Below are positions 6,813-14,031 of a stretch of 22,818 bases of DNA, one piece after another; positions within the stretch are counted from its first letter, which is position 1; each line of letters begins with the position of its first letter. A model generated the notes under the pieces. That model was given only the letters and a program-made list of their open reading frames with translations, did not search any database and had not been told where the DNA came from. The position numbers and the translations under genes are program-made. This DNA comes from CALFMR01 sp035550595 (GTDB taxonomy: Bacteria; Acidobacteriota; Vicinamibacteria; Vicinamibacterales; SCN-69-37): NCBI GenBank assembly GCA_035550595.1, contig DASZOV010000087.1, forward strand, positions 1 to 22,818, in the 5' to 3' direction.

Positions 6813-6986
6813 GACAGGACTCCTTCCCTCGCGGCGGGGCGAGCGCGGAGGCGTCGGCGGCGCAAGGAGAGCCGGCCGGCGGCCCGGGCCGACCCGAGCC
6901 GATCGAATCCCAGCCGGGCGCGGCCAGCGGCGCGCAGCGTGCCGGGGTGCGTATGCTAGTGTACCGTTCCACCAAGGGGCATCGCC

Positions 6987-7832
6987 ATGCGTTGGACGTC
7001 ACGAGGTCGAAGCGCAGACATCGAAGATCGTCGCGGCAGCGGCGGCTTCGGCATGCGCCGCGTCGCGCCGATCGGCCTCGGCGGCGTCGTCATTCTCTTC
7101 GCGCTGAGCCTCTTGACGGGACAGAACTTCCTGTCGGTCCTCGACACCGACGGCGGCGGACCGGCAGCCATCAATGCGCCTGGTCCCACGGCGCCCGGCC
7201 CGACCTCTCCGGCCGATGAGCGCATGGTCGACTTCGTCTCGTTCGTCCTCGACGATGCGCAGAACACGTGGCAGCAGATCCTGGGCTCGCGCTATCGGCA
7301 CGCGAAGCTCGTCCTCTTCCGTGACGAAGTCCAGTCAGCCTGCGGCATGGCCGAGTCGGCGACGGGTCCCTTCTACTGCCCCGCCGACGAGCGCGTCTAC
7401 ATCGACCTCGGCTTCTACGACGAGCTGCGCCAGCAGTTCGGCGCCGACGGCGACTTCGCGCAAGCCTACGTGCTGACGCACGAAATCGGTCATCACGTAC
7501 AGAAGCTACTCGGCACGGAAGAGGCCGTGCGACAGGCACAGGACGCGAACCCGAGCCGCGTGAACGATCTCTCGGTCCGACTCGAACTACAGGCCGATTG
7601 CTACGCGGGCGTGTGGGGCCACTCGACGGCGCAGCGCAACATCCTCGAACAGGGCGACGTCGAAGAAGGCCTGAACGCGGCCGCCTCGATTGGGGACGAC
7701 CGGATTCAGCGGATGTCGGGCTCGAGAGTCGCACCGGAGCGGTTTACGCACGGCTCTTCAGCCCAACGGGTATCGTGGTTCAAGCGGGGGATGGATACAG
7801 GAGATATCAAGGCCTGTAATACTTTTCAGTAG
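6987..7832 (+). CDS. ypfJ: Neutral zinc metallopeptidase, YpfJ family (membrane-anchored)
   Basis: A 281-residue protein of the YpfJ/KPN_02809 family of putative neutral zinc metallopeptidases. A single transmembrane helix (about 28-45) follows a short basic cytoplasmic N-terminus and a Gly/Pro linker, so the peptidase domain is probably periplasmic. The zinc motif HEIGHH is at 165-170, with E200 in RLELQADCYAGVW as the likely third ligand. C119 and C131 may form a disulfide. The ending FTHGSSAQRVSWFKRGMDTGDIKACNTF is a family hallmark, showing that the protein is complete. AGGGG about 7 bases before ATG 6987 supports the start, and TATGCT near 6952 could be a -10 element. Its natural substrate is unknown. 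Confidence 0.9.
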   Translation: MRWTSRGRSADIEDRRGSGGFGMRRVAPIGLGGVVILFALSLLTGQNFLSVLDTDGGGPAAINAPGPTAPGPTSPADERMVDFVSFVLDDAQNTWQQILGSRYRHAKLVLFRDEVQSACGMAESATGPFYCPADERVYIDLGFYDELRQQFGADGDFAQAYVLTHEIGHHVQKLLGTEEAVRQAQDANPSRVNDLSVRLELQADCYAGVWGHSTAQRNILEQGDVEEGLNAAASIGDDRIQRMSGSRVAPERFTHGSSAQRVSWFKRGMDTGDIKACNTFQ

Positions 7833-7842
7833 ATAGATAGTC

Positions 7843-7979
7843 GGTTCCGGGTTCCAGGTTGGAGGTGCCACGTTCTCCAATCGGGTTCCGGGTTCGACGA
7901 GGGTTCTGGGTTCGGGTGGTTCCAGGTTCCGCGTTCGGGTTCCCCGGCGCGGCCTTTCGGCGCGCCGTTCCAGGTTCAC
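7843..7979 (-). repeat. GTTCNNN heptamer tract
   Basis: A tract dominated by 7-base units GTTCCGG, GTTCCAG, GTTGGAG, GTGCCAC, GTTCCGG, GTTCGAC, GTTCCAG, GTTCCGC and GTTCGGG with a few spacer bases. On the minus strand these read as GAACNNN units, so the tract belongs to the same family as the GAAGNNN copies. It fills most of the gap between the convergent ypfJ and CDF genes. An internal hairpin (arms 7945-7951 and 7961-7967) lies in it. Confidence 0.65.
7945..7967 (-). terminator. Possible hairpin between convergent genes
   Basis: The perfect 7-base arms CGGCGCG and CGCGCCG enclose a 9-base loop, downstream of both ypfJ (+) and the CDF gene (-). There is no T-run after it on either strand, so intrinsic termination is doubtful. 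It may only stabilise mRNA 3' ends. Confidence 0.25.
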
Positions 7980-8005
7980 CGATCGCCTCCTTCCTCAAAC
8001 GAAAG

Positions 8006-8029
8006 CTTTCTTCGCGTCTTCGCGTGAGC
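8006..8029 (+). repeat. CTTCGCG-TGAGC module beside repeat copy G
   Basis: The segment CTTTCTTCGCG, then TCTTCGCGTGAGC, shares its CTTCGCGTGAGC part with 6574-6596. Both lie next to GAAGTTC heptamer arrays, supporting a composite element. Confidence 0.5.
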
Positions 8030-8053
8030 GCCTTCGCCGTGCGACTACCGGGA

Positions 8054-8098
8054 ACCCAGTTCGAAGTTCGAAGTTCGAAGTTCCTAGTTCGAAGTTGA
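8054..8098 (-). repeat. Heptamer repeat element, copy G (encodes CDF C-terminus)
   Basis: On the plus strand it has successive GAAGTTC units, a CTA interruption and one more unit, ending in GTTGA. Read on the minus strand it begins TCAACTTCGAAC and provides the codons for the last residues STSN and the TAG stop (8084-8086) of the CDF transporter. Confidence 0.75.
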
Positions 8099-9028
8099 CG
8101 CGCGCCTTTCACTCCTAGCGCCCCCAGGCGCGGGCTCGATGTGTACCAGCACGTCCGCGACCCAGGCGAGCTCCGCCCGGATGCGGGCGGCAACATCGTG
8201 GGCAATTTCGTGGGAGGCGCGCACCGTCATCTCCGGGTCGACCTCGATGTGCAGGTCGACGTGATATTGCAACCCGGTCTTGCGCGCGCGCTGCTTCTCG
8301 ACGGCCGTGACGCCCGGCACGGCGAGGGCGACCGCACGCAGTTCGTCGGTCAGGGCAGGATCGGGCATCGTGTCCATCAGATCCATCGACGCGTCGCGCA
8401 CGACGCGCACGCCGGTGATGACGACGATGACGCCGACGGCGAAGCCGCCGTAGTGATCGGCGGCCAGGAAGCGCGTGGGATCCAAGCGCGCGAGTCCCAC
8501 GGCGGCGAGCGCGGCGGCGGCGCCGACGATGTCGACCGAGTCGTTCCAGGCGTCGGCCACGAGGCTCGTGCTGCCGCTGCGACGGCCTGCGCGGAACTTG
8601 ATCACGGCCATCGTCGATCGCACGGCGATGACGAAGACGAGCGCCCAAATCGCCGACCGTCCCGGCGGGCCCGTCGTCGCGTCGGCGATGGCGACCGATC
8701 GATACGCGATCCCCACACCACCGACGATCAACAGCAGGCCGACACCGAGTCCAGCCAACGTCTCGACGCGTCCGTGTCCGTACGGATGTTCGGCATCAGC
8801 GGGCCGCGCGGCGAACGAGAGACCGGCTAGCACGACCGATGCGGCGAGCACATCGCCGAGCGCTTCGAAGCCAGCGGCCACGACCGACGTCGAGCCGGCG
8901 ACGACGCCGACGGCGAGGTTCACGATCGCGAGCGTGGCACTCGTCCACACGCTGGCGATGGCGATGCGGCGGGCGAGACGTTGGTGACGAGCGGCGTCGG
9001 GCGACGGCGCCGGGCGGTGATCGGTCAT
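8084..9028 (-). CDS. Cation diffusion facilitator (CDF) metal efflux transporter
   Basis: A 314-residue CDF-family transporter. About six transmembrane helices lie in residues 22-210, followed by a cytoplasmic ferredoxin-like domain (about 222-300). The loop HPYGHGRVET (81-90) is a strong family marker. Transport-site positions align to YiiP D45/D49/H153/D157 as E55 and D59 (FEALGD) and N162 and D166 (WNDSVD). The ExxxD/NxxxD set is unlike the usual zinc type, so the metal (Zn, Mn, Fe or Co) cannot be assigned. The gene starts 3 bases after the msrA stop, making it the third gene of an msrB-msrA-CDF operon and suggesting a role in oxidative or metal stress. The final residues and stop are made by a heptamer repeat. 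Confidence 0.9.
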   Translation of the reverse strand: MTDHRPAPSPDAARHQRLARRIAIASVWTSATLAIVNLAVGVVAGSTSVVAAGFEALGDVLAASVVLAGLSFAARPADAEHPYGHGRVETLAGLGVGLLLIVGGVGIAYRSVAIADATTGPPGRSAIWALVFVIAVRSTMAVIKFRAGRRSGSTSLVADAWNDSVDIVGAAAALAAVGLARLDPTRFLAADHYGGFAVGVIVVITGVRVVRDASMDLMDTMPDPALTDELRAVALAVPGVTAVEKQRARKTGLQYHVDLHIEVDPEMTVRASHEIAHDVAARIRAELAWVADVLVHIEPAPGGARSERRASTSN

Positions 9029-9031
9029 CGT

Positions 9032-9667
9032 CTACGCGGTGCAGCGTACGCCCGTGCCGCCGAGGCCGCAGTAGCCGTTGGGATTCTTCGCGAGATACTG
9101 CTGGTGATAGTCCTCCGCGTAATAGAACGGCGGCGCGTCGGCGATCTCGGTCGTGATCGCATCGAAGCCGTGCCGCGCGAGCTCGGCCGCATACGCCGTG
9201 CGCGTCCGCTCCGCGGCGGCGTGCTGCGCGTCGGACGATGTGTAGATCGCCGATCGATATTGCGTGCCGACGTCGTTGCCCTGCTGCATGCCTTGCGTCG
9301 GATCGTGGCTCTCCCAGAAGACGCGCAGGAGGTCCTCGTAGGACACCTTCGACGGATCGAACACGACGAGCACGACCTCGGCGTGGCCGGTCAGACCCGA
9401 ACACACCTCCTCGTATGTAGGGTTTGGCGTGTGGCCGCCGGCGTATCCGACTGCCGTGGTGTAGACACCCGGCGTCTGCCAGAACTTGCGCTCGGCGCCC
9501 CAGAAACAGCCGAGGCCGAACACCGCCTGCTCGAAGCCGGCAGGAAACGGCGGCACGAGCGGCGTGCCGAGCACGACGTGCCGATCCGGCACACGCATCG
9601 GCGTCTCGCGCCCCTTCAGCGCCTCGTTCATCGTCGGCAGGACGGTCTTGTCGATCCGGAATCGCAT
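9032..9667 (-). CDS. msrA: Peptide-methionine (S)-S-oxide reductase MsrA
   Basis: A 211-residue enzyme that reduces the S epimer of methionine sulfoxide in proteins, using thioredoxin. The catalytic motif GCFWG has C54. The resolving cysteines C200 and C209 are in GYCGLGGTGVRC, the three-cysteine arrangement of E. coli MsrA. Other family blocks are VGYAGGHTPNPTYEEVCSGLTGHAEVV, FWESHDPTQ and GTQYRSAIY. The N-terminal extension (about 40 residues with LKGRETPM) also resembles the E. coli type, supporting the start at 9667, which is preceded by AAGGAG at a slightly long spacing. No signal peptide is seen, so it is cytoplasmic. It is the middle gene of the operon, 15 bases after msrB and 3 bases before the CDF gene. 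Confidence 0.96.
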   Translation of the reverse strand: MRFRIDKTVLPTMNEALKGRETPMRVPDRHVVLGTPLVPPFPAGFEQAVFGLGCFWGAERKFWQTPGVYTTAVGYAGGHTPNPTYEEVCSGLTGHAEVVLVVFDPSKVSYEDLLRVFWESHDPTQGMQQGNDVGTQYRSAIYTSSDAQHAAAERTRTAYAAELARHGFDAITTEIADAPPFYYAEDYHQQYLAKNPNGYCGLGGTGVRCTA

Positions 9668-9682
9668 TGGGTGCGGGCTCCT

Positions 9683-10084
9683 TCACTTCGACTCGAACTT
9701 CATCGACGTGCCGTTCATGCAGTATCGCAGACCGGTCGGCTTGGGGCCGTCCTCGAACACGTGGCCGAGGTGGCCACCGCAGCGGCTGCAGTGGGCTTCG
9801 ACGCGGCGCATGCCGTGCGACTCGTCGAGGCTCGTGGCGACCGAGCCGTCGACTGGCGCGTAGAAGCTGGGCCAGCCGGTGCCGCTCTCGTACTTGGTAT
9901 CGGATTCGAAGAGCGGCTGCCCACAGCCGGCGCACACGAACGTGCCGGCGCGTTTTTCGGCATTCAGCGGACTGGATCCGCGCGGCTCGGTGCCGTGCTG
10001 ACGCAGGACGGCGTACTGGTCGGGCGCGAGTTGCTCGCGCCACTCTTCGTCGGTCCGGCGGACCGTGAACTCCTGGTCACTCAT
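9683..10084 (-). CDS. msrB: Peptide-methionine (R)-S-oxide reductase MsrB
   Basis: A 133-residue enzyme that reduces the R epimer of methionine sulfoxide in proteins. The zinc site is formed by two CxxC pairs: C51/C54 (CAGC) and C99/C102 (CSRC). The catalytic cysteine is C122 in RYCMNGTSMKF. GTGWPSFYAPV and GHLGHVFEDGPKPTGLRYC are classic family blocks. The ATG at 10084 was chosen over an in-frame TTG at 10090 because GAGGAG lies 7 bases before the ATG and would touch the TTG. It is the first gene of msrB-msrA-CDF; together MsrB and MsrA repair both epimers. Only 50 bases separate it from the divergent gene at 10135, so the promoters are close or overlapping. Confidence 0.96.
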   Translation of the reverse strand: MSDQEFTVRRTDEEWREQLAPDQYAVLRQHGTEPRGSSPLNAEKRAGTFVCAGCGQPLFESDTKYESGTGWPSFYAPVDGSVATSLDESHGMRRVEAHCSRCGGHLGHVFEDGPKPTGLRYCMNGTSMKFESK

Positions 10085-10121
10085 GGGCAATCTCCTCGGG
10101 AACGGCGCCGGGACGCTGCGC

Positions 10122-10127
10122 TAGAAT
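10122..10127 (+). promoter_or_regulatory. Likely -10 element for a leaderless transcript
   Basis: TAGAAT matches the sigma-70 -10 consensus in five of six positions and lies exactly 7 bases before ATG 10135. That would place the transcription start at or next to the A of the start codon. No Shine-Dalgarno sequence precedes this ATG, which fits a leaderless message. No good -35 box was seen. Confidence 0.45.
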
Positions 10128-10134
10128 CGGCGCC

Positions 10135-10794
10135 ATGCTGCGACCGGGCCGCCTCTTCATGTTGGCACTCCTCGGCGCGGTAATCTACGTGGGCTTCTTC
10201 GCCGAGCCGGCGAGCCGCCGCGATCCGGGCGCGTTCGACCCGGCAGTGGCCGCCACGCACGAGGCCGCCATCTGGCAATCCGCGGCGGCGCGCGAAGACT
10301 TCGGCGTGTACTTCAACACCGTGCTCCTGCTCCGCGACCTTCACGGCTACACCTGGTTCCGCGCGGCGCGCGCCGCGTACCCGCTGTCGCAGGCGACGCT
10401 CGCGTTCGTCGGGCAGCGAGAGAAATACGAGCGGCTGCTACCTGACCTGCAGGAGGCGGCCGAGGACGAGAAAGCCTGGACGTCCGCGTCGTTCGATCCA
10501 GCCGCCGTCGCACGCGCGCAGCTCACGGCGTGGCTCGCGCCGCGGACGCCCGGCATCGATCCCGAAGACGTGGCGGAACGGATCGCCGACGAACTGGCGT
10601 TGCGTTACGACCTGCCGGCGGGCCTCGTGATGGAGGCGGCGCTTCAGCGCGCGAATGCGTTGGCGCTCAGCGGCGAAGGCGGCGTCGACCCGGACTGGCC
10701 CTCGATCACGCGCACGCTCACCGTCTCGTACGCATCGCTCGGCGGCGCGCTGCGGCGGACCCACGCTCGACGCGCGCCACGCACGGCGCCGTGA
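10135..10794 (+). CDS. Membrane-anchored protein of unknown function
   Basis: A 219-residue protein that I do not recognise. Residues about 7-23 (LFMLALLGAVIYVGFFA) form one N-terminal membrane helix or uncleaved signal after the basic MLRPGR. The rest is helical and soluble, with WFRAARAAYPLSQATLAFVGQREKYERLLPDL near the middle and ERIADELALRYDLPAGLVMEAALQRA towards the end. There are no cysteines and no obvious catalytic motif. Its TGA overlaps the GTG start of the patatin-like gene (GTGA), so the two are translationally coupled and may act together at the membrane. The start is supported by the end of the divergent msrB region and the TAGAAT box. The last 15 residues are Arg/Ala-rich. Confidence 0.7.
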   Translation: MLRPGRLFMLALLGAVIYVGFFAEPASRRDPGAFDPAVAATHEAAIWQSAAAREDFGVYFNTVLLLRDLHGYTWFRAARAAYPLSQATLAFVGQREKYERLLPDLQEAAEDEKAWTSASFDPAAVARAQLTAWLAPRTPGIDPEDVAERIADELALRYDLPAGLVMEAALQRANALALSGEGGVDPDWPSITRTLTVSYASLGGALRRTHARRAPRTAP

Positions 10795-11714
10795 CCGCGC
10801 CGCGACTCATCGATCTACTCCGCGCGCGGGCCGCCCGCGGCAGCCGTCCGCCGCATGGCGACGGCGCACGCATCGCACTGGCGGTCGAGGGCGGCGCCAT
10901 GCGGGGCGTGATCTCCGCCGGCATGGTGTGGGCGCTCGAGGATTTGCACCTGACGCACGCGTTCGACGCCGTCTACGGATCGTCGGGCGGCGCCATCAAC
11001 GCGGCGTATTTCCTCGCGGGCCAGGCCGGCGTCGGCACGACCGTCTACTTCGAGGACATCAACAACCGCCACTTCATCGATCTCCGCCGCGCGCTCCTCG
11101 GCCGGCCCATCGTCGACCTCGGGTTCCTGCTCGACGATGTGGCGATGCGCAGGAAGCCGCTGGCGGTCGACCGCGTGCTGGCGCATCCGACCGCGCTCTC
11201 GGTCATTGCGACCGACGTCGAGCGCGAGGCCGCGGTGACGCTCAACGGATTCCGCACACCAGCCGATCTCTTCGGCGCGCTCCGCGCCAGCGCGACGATG
11301 CCGATCGTGGCGGGGGGACCGCACGTGTACGACGGGCGGCGGTACCTGGACGCGTCACTCTCCGAGCCGATCCCCGCGCGCGCGGCCGAGGCCGACGGCC
11401 ACACGCACGTCCTCGTGCTGCTCACGCGCGGCCCGGGCATGCGGCCGCACCCGTCGGCGTTCGATCGCTACTTCGTCGCGCCGCGGCTGCGGCGCATCTC
11501 GCCCAAGCTCGCCACCGACTACCTGACGCGCGCAGCGCCCTATGCGGATCTCGTACGGATCCTCGACTCGGGCCTCGGCCCGCTCGGTCACGCGAAGGTG
11601 ACGGCCATCCGCGTGGCGGACTGGCCCATCCACAAACTCGAGCGCCGCCGCTCGATCCTCGAAGCCGGCGCCCAGCGCGGCTACGAGGCGGTCATCTCTG
11701 CATTCGGGGAGTGA
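10791..11714 (+). CDS. Patatin-like phospholipase (YjjU-like)
   Basis: A 307-residue patatin-family lipid acyl hydrolase. The oxyanion glycine loop is EGGAMRGV (33-40), the nucleophile elbow is GSSGG (63-67) with S65, and the catalytic aspartate D187 lies in RYLDAS, giving the patatin Ser-Asp dyad. The layout and the NNRHFIDLRRALLGRPIVDLGFLLD stretch resemble E. coli YjjU-type proteins. No signal peptide or membrane helix is seen, so it is probably cytoplasmic or peripheral on the inner membrane, acting on phospholipids or lipid esters. The GTG at 10791 was chosen because it overlaps the preceding stop and no Met starts before the glycine loop at a suitable place. It converges with the VWFA gene, with only 6 bases between the stops. 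Confidence 0.88.
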   Translation: MTAPRLIDLLRARAARGSRPPHGDGARIALAVEGGAMRGVISAGMVWALEDLHLTHAFDAVYGSSGGAINAAYFLAGQAGVGTTVYFEDINNRHFIDLRRALLGRPIVDLGFLLDDVAMRRKPLAVDRVLAHPTALSVIATDVEREAAVTLNGFRTPADLFGALRASATMPIVAGGPHVYDGRRYLDASLSEPIPARAAEADGHTHVLVLLTRGPGMRPHPSAFDRYFVAPRLRRISPKLATDYLTRAAPYADLVRILDSGLGPLGHAKVTAIRVADWPIHKLERRRSILEAGAQRGYEAVISAFGE

Positions 11715-11720
11715 AGGCCC

Positions 11721-13985
11721 CTATCGCCCTCGCACGTACACCGCCAGCCGCGGAAACGCGAAGCGGCCGGACACTTCGTCGATGACGTTGACCTGGCAGG
11801 TGTAGAGGCCGGGTTTGAGGTCGTCGGCGGGCAGCTCGAACTGGAAGATCACAGCGTGCCGGTCCGGCGCGTCAATCGTCGTGCGCTCGACGACGGGCGT
11901 CTCGAAGACTTTCACGCGGCCGCGATAGAACGCGAGGCTCGTGTCGATCTTCGGTGCGCCGGACGCCGAGACGGCCGGGTCGTACACCTCGTAGTAGAAG
12001 TACATCGGCTGACCGGGCGTCGCGACGTGCGTCAGGCTCTGGACGATCTCCTGACCATCGCGCAGCAGTGGATTCTGACTGTTCGCCGACCACTGGGCGC
12101 CCCCACCGCCGCGCTCGCTGCGGAAACCGGGGCCGCCGAAGCCACGGCCAAATCCGCCAGGTCCGAAGCCGCCCGCGCGTCCGCGGAATCCGCGGCCCGC
12201 GCCGTTGAGCACGCGGATTTGCGTGCTGAAGACGACCGGACTCACCTTGACCGGCTCGGTCTGCAAGTCGGGGATCGTGATCGGGAACTCGAACGTTCCC
12301 ATCGTCCCATCCGTGTTCTCGCGCGCGGCCACCTTCACCTTGAAGTGCCCGGCTGGCAGCAGCACACCTGACTGATACTGCAACTGTTTGCCGGCAAGAT
12401 CGCCTGCCTGATCGGCTGGGATGCGCATCGCGTCGCGGATGCGGCCGACCGATCGTCCCTGTTCGTCGGTCACGACGCCCAGCAGATCGATCGTCGCCTC
12501 GCCGCGATCCTTCGCATCGGCGGCGGGCAGATGCACGGCCGATCCCGGCACGGCCACCGAGACGGGGACATAGAACCGATCGCCCGACACGCGGAACCAG
12601 CTCGTCGACGCGACCACCGGCAGATCGGTCGAGGACACGGCCGCCGAGATCTGATCCTCGAGCTGCCGCTCGCGATCCTCCTTGCGAAGGTGCGCGAAAT
12701 CGGTGGGCGCGTAGTAGCCACGGCGCGCGTCGACCTGGTAGCCGGCGACCGGATGCTTCAGCGTGACGGAGATACGCCGGAACTTGCCATCCTGCGCGGG
12801 ATTCGTGCTGCTGTAGCCCAAGAGGTAATACGCGGACATGTCGTGCTGCACGCGCGTGAACGCCGGCGAGAAGTCGTTCGTGTCGAGGAACGCTTCCCCG
12901 CCCGTATCCGCGGCGAGCGTCGTCAACGTCTCCTGCGACGAGCCGAGCGAGCTGAACTGATTGAGCATCGACCGGCCCGAAAACGCGGACGAACTGAAGC
13001 CGCCGCCTCCACGCCCAGCCGCGCCGCCGGGCACGACGGCCGTCAACCCGCGGCTGTCGACCGGATAGATGGACGTGTTGGCCTTGTTCGCGGCGTTGAT
13101 CACGGCGCGCAGCTCGACCTGGTTGTCGCTGCCGCTCCGCGACATGCCCGCGCTGAAATAGAGGATGGCCTTCTTCTGCTCGATGGGCGCGAGCGCTTCG
13201 CACAAGACGCGCAGCGCGCGCAGCCGGCGATCGTTGTTGAAGATGCCGAACTCGGAGTCGTCGAGCGGCAGATCGGCGGCGTCGGTGTCCGTGCTCGTGT
13301 CGGTCGACGTGGCGTCCGTGTCGGTGTCTGCCGCGGCAGGCTGTTCGAAGCCCGTGCCGGACGTGGAGTCGAAGCCGGCGAGGACGCTCTTCAGTTGCGC
13401 GCGATCCGCCGTGAAATCGCCGAGCACGCTGAGCGTCTGGCCAACGGTCGCCACGGCCACGAGATCCGCGCTCGACATGTTCGCGTCCACGTAGTCATTG
13501 GCTGACTTGACCGCGCGGTCGATCTCCTCGGGCTGCATCGAGCTCGTGTCGAACAAGAGCACGATCAGCCGGCGGCCCGGCAGATCCTCGGGCGCGACGT
13601 TCGCCGGCGTCGTCGTCGCGGCCGGCGTGGTCGTCGCCGCGCGCGCGGCGGCGCTTTGCAGGCGATCGCGGCCGAGCAGCGCGGGTGTCGACGTCAGCTC
13701 CGGCAGACGGTCGGTCGCAATCTGCTCGAAGTCGAACGACGTGATCATCTGCGGCTTGCCGTCCTCCGTGATGGCGAAGTCGTCGGACGTGAGGCCATTG
13801 ACGACGTTGCCGTCCTTGTCGCGGACAACGACGTCGACGCGGACGACGTTGGTGCCGAGATGAAAGACACGCGCGGGCGGCTGCTGCGGCGACGATTGGG
13901 CCGGAGCTTGCGCGGACGGCAGGGCGGGCAAAAGCACGCCAGCGGCAGCCGCGGCGACACACGCGACGAGACGTCGAACGGTCAC
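11721..13985 (-). CDS. Secreted VWFA-related acidobacterial-type protein
   Basis: A 754-residue protein of the VWFA-related acidobacterial family. A Sec signal peptide (residues 1 to about 27, ending LPSAQA) is followed by the typical N-terminal block VVRVDVVVRDKDGNVVNGLTSDDFAITEDGK. A von Willebrand A domain comes next (about 137-420), with RLIVLLFDTSSM at the metal site, AILYFSAG, TSIYPVDSRGL and MSAYYLLGYSS. The metal-site motif is DTSSM rather than DxSxS. Low-complexity parts are an Asp/Thr run (about 219-237) and a Gly/Arg/Phe tract (597-629). The C-terminal part is beta-rich. The GTG at 13985 was chosen because GGGAGG lies 5 bases before it and it leads directly into the signal peptide; the frame is open 46 codons further. 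It follows the TonB receptor by 46 bases. Confidence 0.88.
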   Translation of the reverse strand: MTVRRLVACVAAAAAGVLLPALPSAQAPAQSSPQQPPARVFHLGTNVVRVDVVVRDKDGNVVNGLTSDDFAITEDGKPQMITSFDFEQIATDRLPELTSTPALLGRDRLQSAAARAATTTPAATTTPANVAPEDLPGRRLIVLLFDTSSMQPEEIDRAVKSANDYVDANMSSADLVAVATVGQTLSVLGDFTADRAQLKSVLAGFDSTSGTGFEQPAAADTDTDATSTDTSTDTDAADLPLDDSEFGIFNNDRRLRALRVLCEALAPIEQKKAILYFSAGMSRSGSDNQVELRAVINAANKANTSIYPVDSRGLTAVVPGGAAGRGGGGFSSSAFSGRSMLNQFSSLGSSQETLTTLAADTGGEAFLDTNDFSPAFTRVQHDMSAYYLLGYSSTNPAQDGKFRRISVTLKHPVAGYQVDARRGYYAPTDFAHLRKEDRERQLEDQISAAVSSTDLPVVASTSWFRVSGDRFYVPVSVAVPGSAVHLPAADAKDRGEATIDLLGVVTDEQGRSVGRIRDAMRIPADQAGDLAGKQLQYQSGVLLPAGHFKVKVAARENTDGTMGTFEFPITIPDLQTEPVKVSPVVFSTQIRVLNGAGRGFRGRAGGFGPGGFGRGFGGPGFRSERGGGGAQWSANSQNPLLRDGQEIVQSLTHVATPGQPMYFYYEVYDPAVSASGAPKIDTSLAFYRGRVKVFETPVVERTTIDAPDRHAVIFQFELPADDLKPGLYTCQVNVIDEVSGRFAFPRLAVYVRGR

Positions 13986-14031
13986 GAGAACCTCCCGATG
14001 AGACCGAGTGTCATGACATGTCCTCGCGACG

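Noticed and set aside
8981..10183. Plus-strand open frame of 400 codons across msrA and msrB
   Set aside because: It is antisense shadow of two unmistakable enzymes; its composition is Arg/Ala/Val-rich without motifs.
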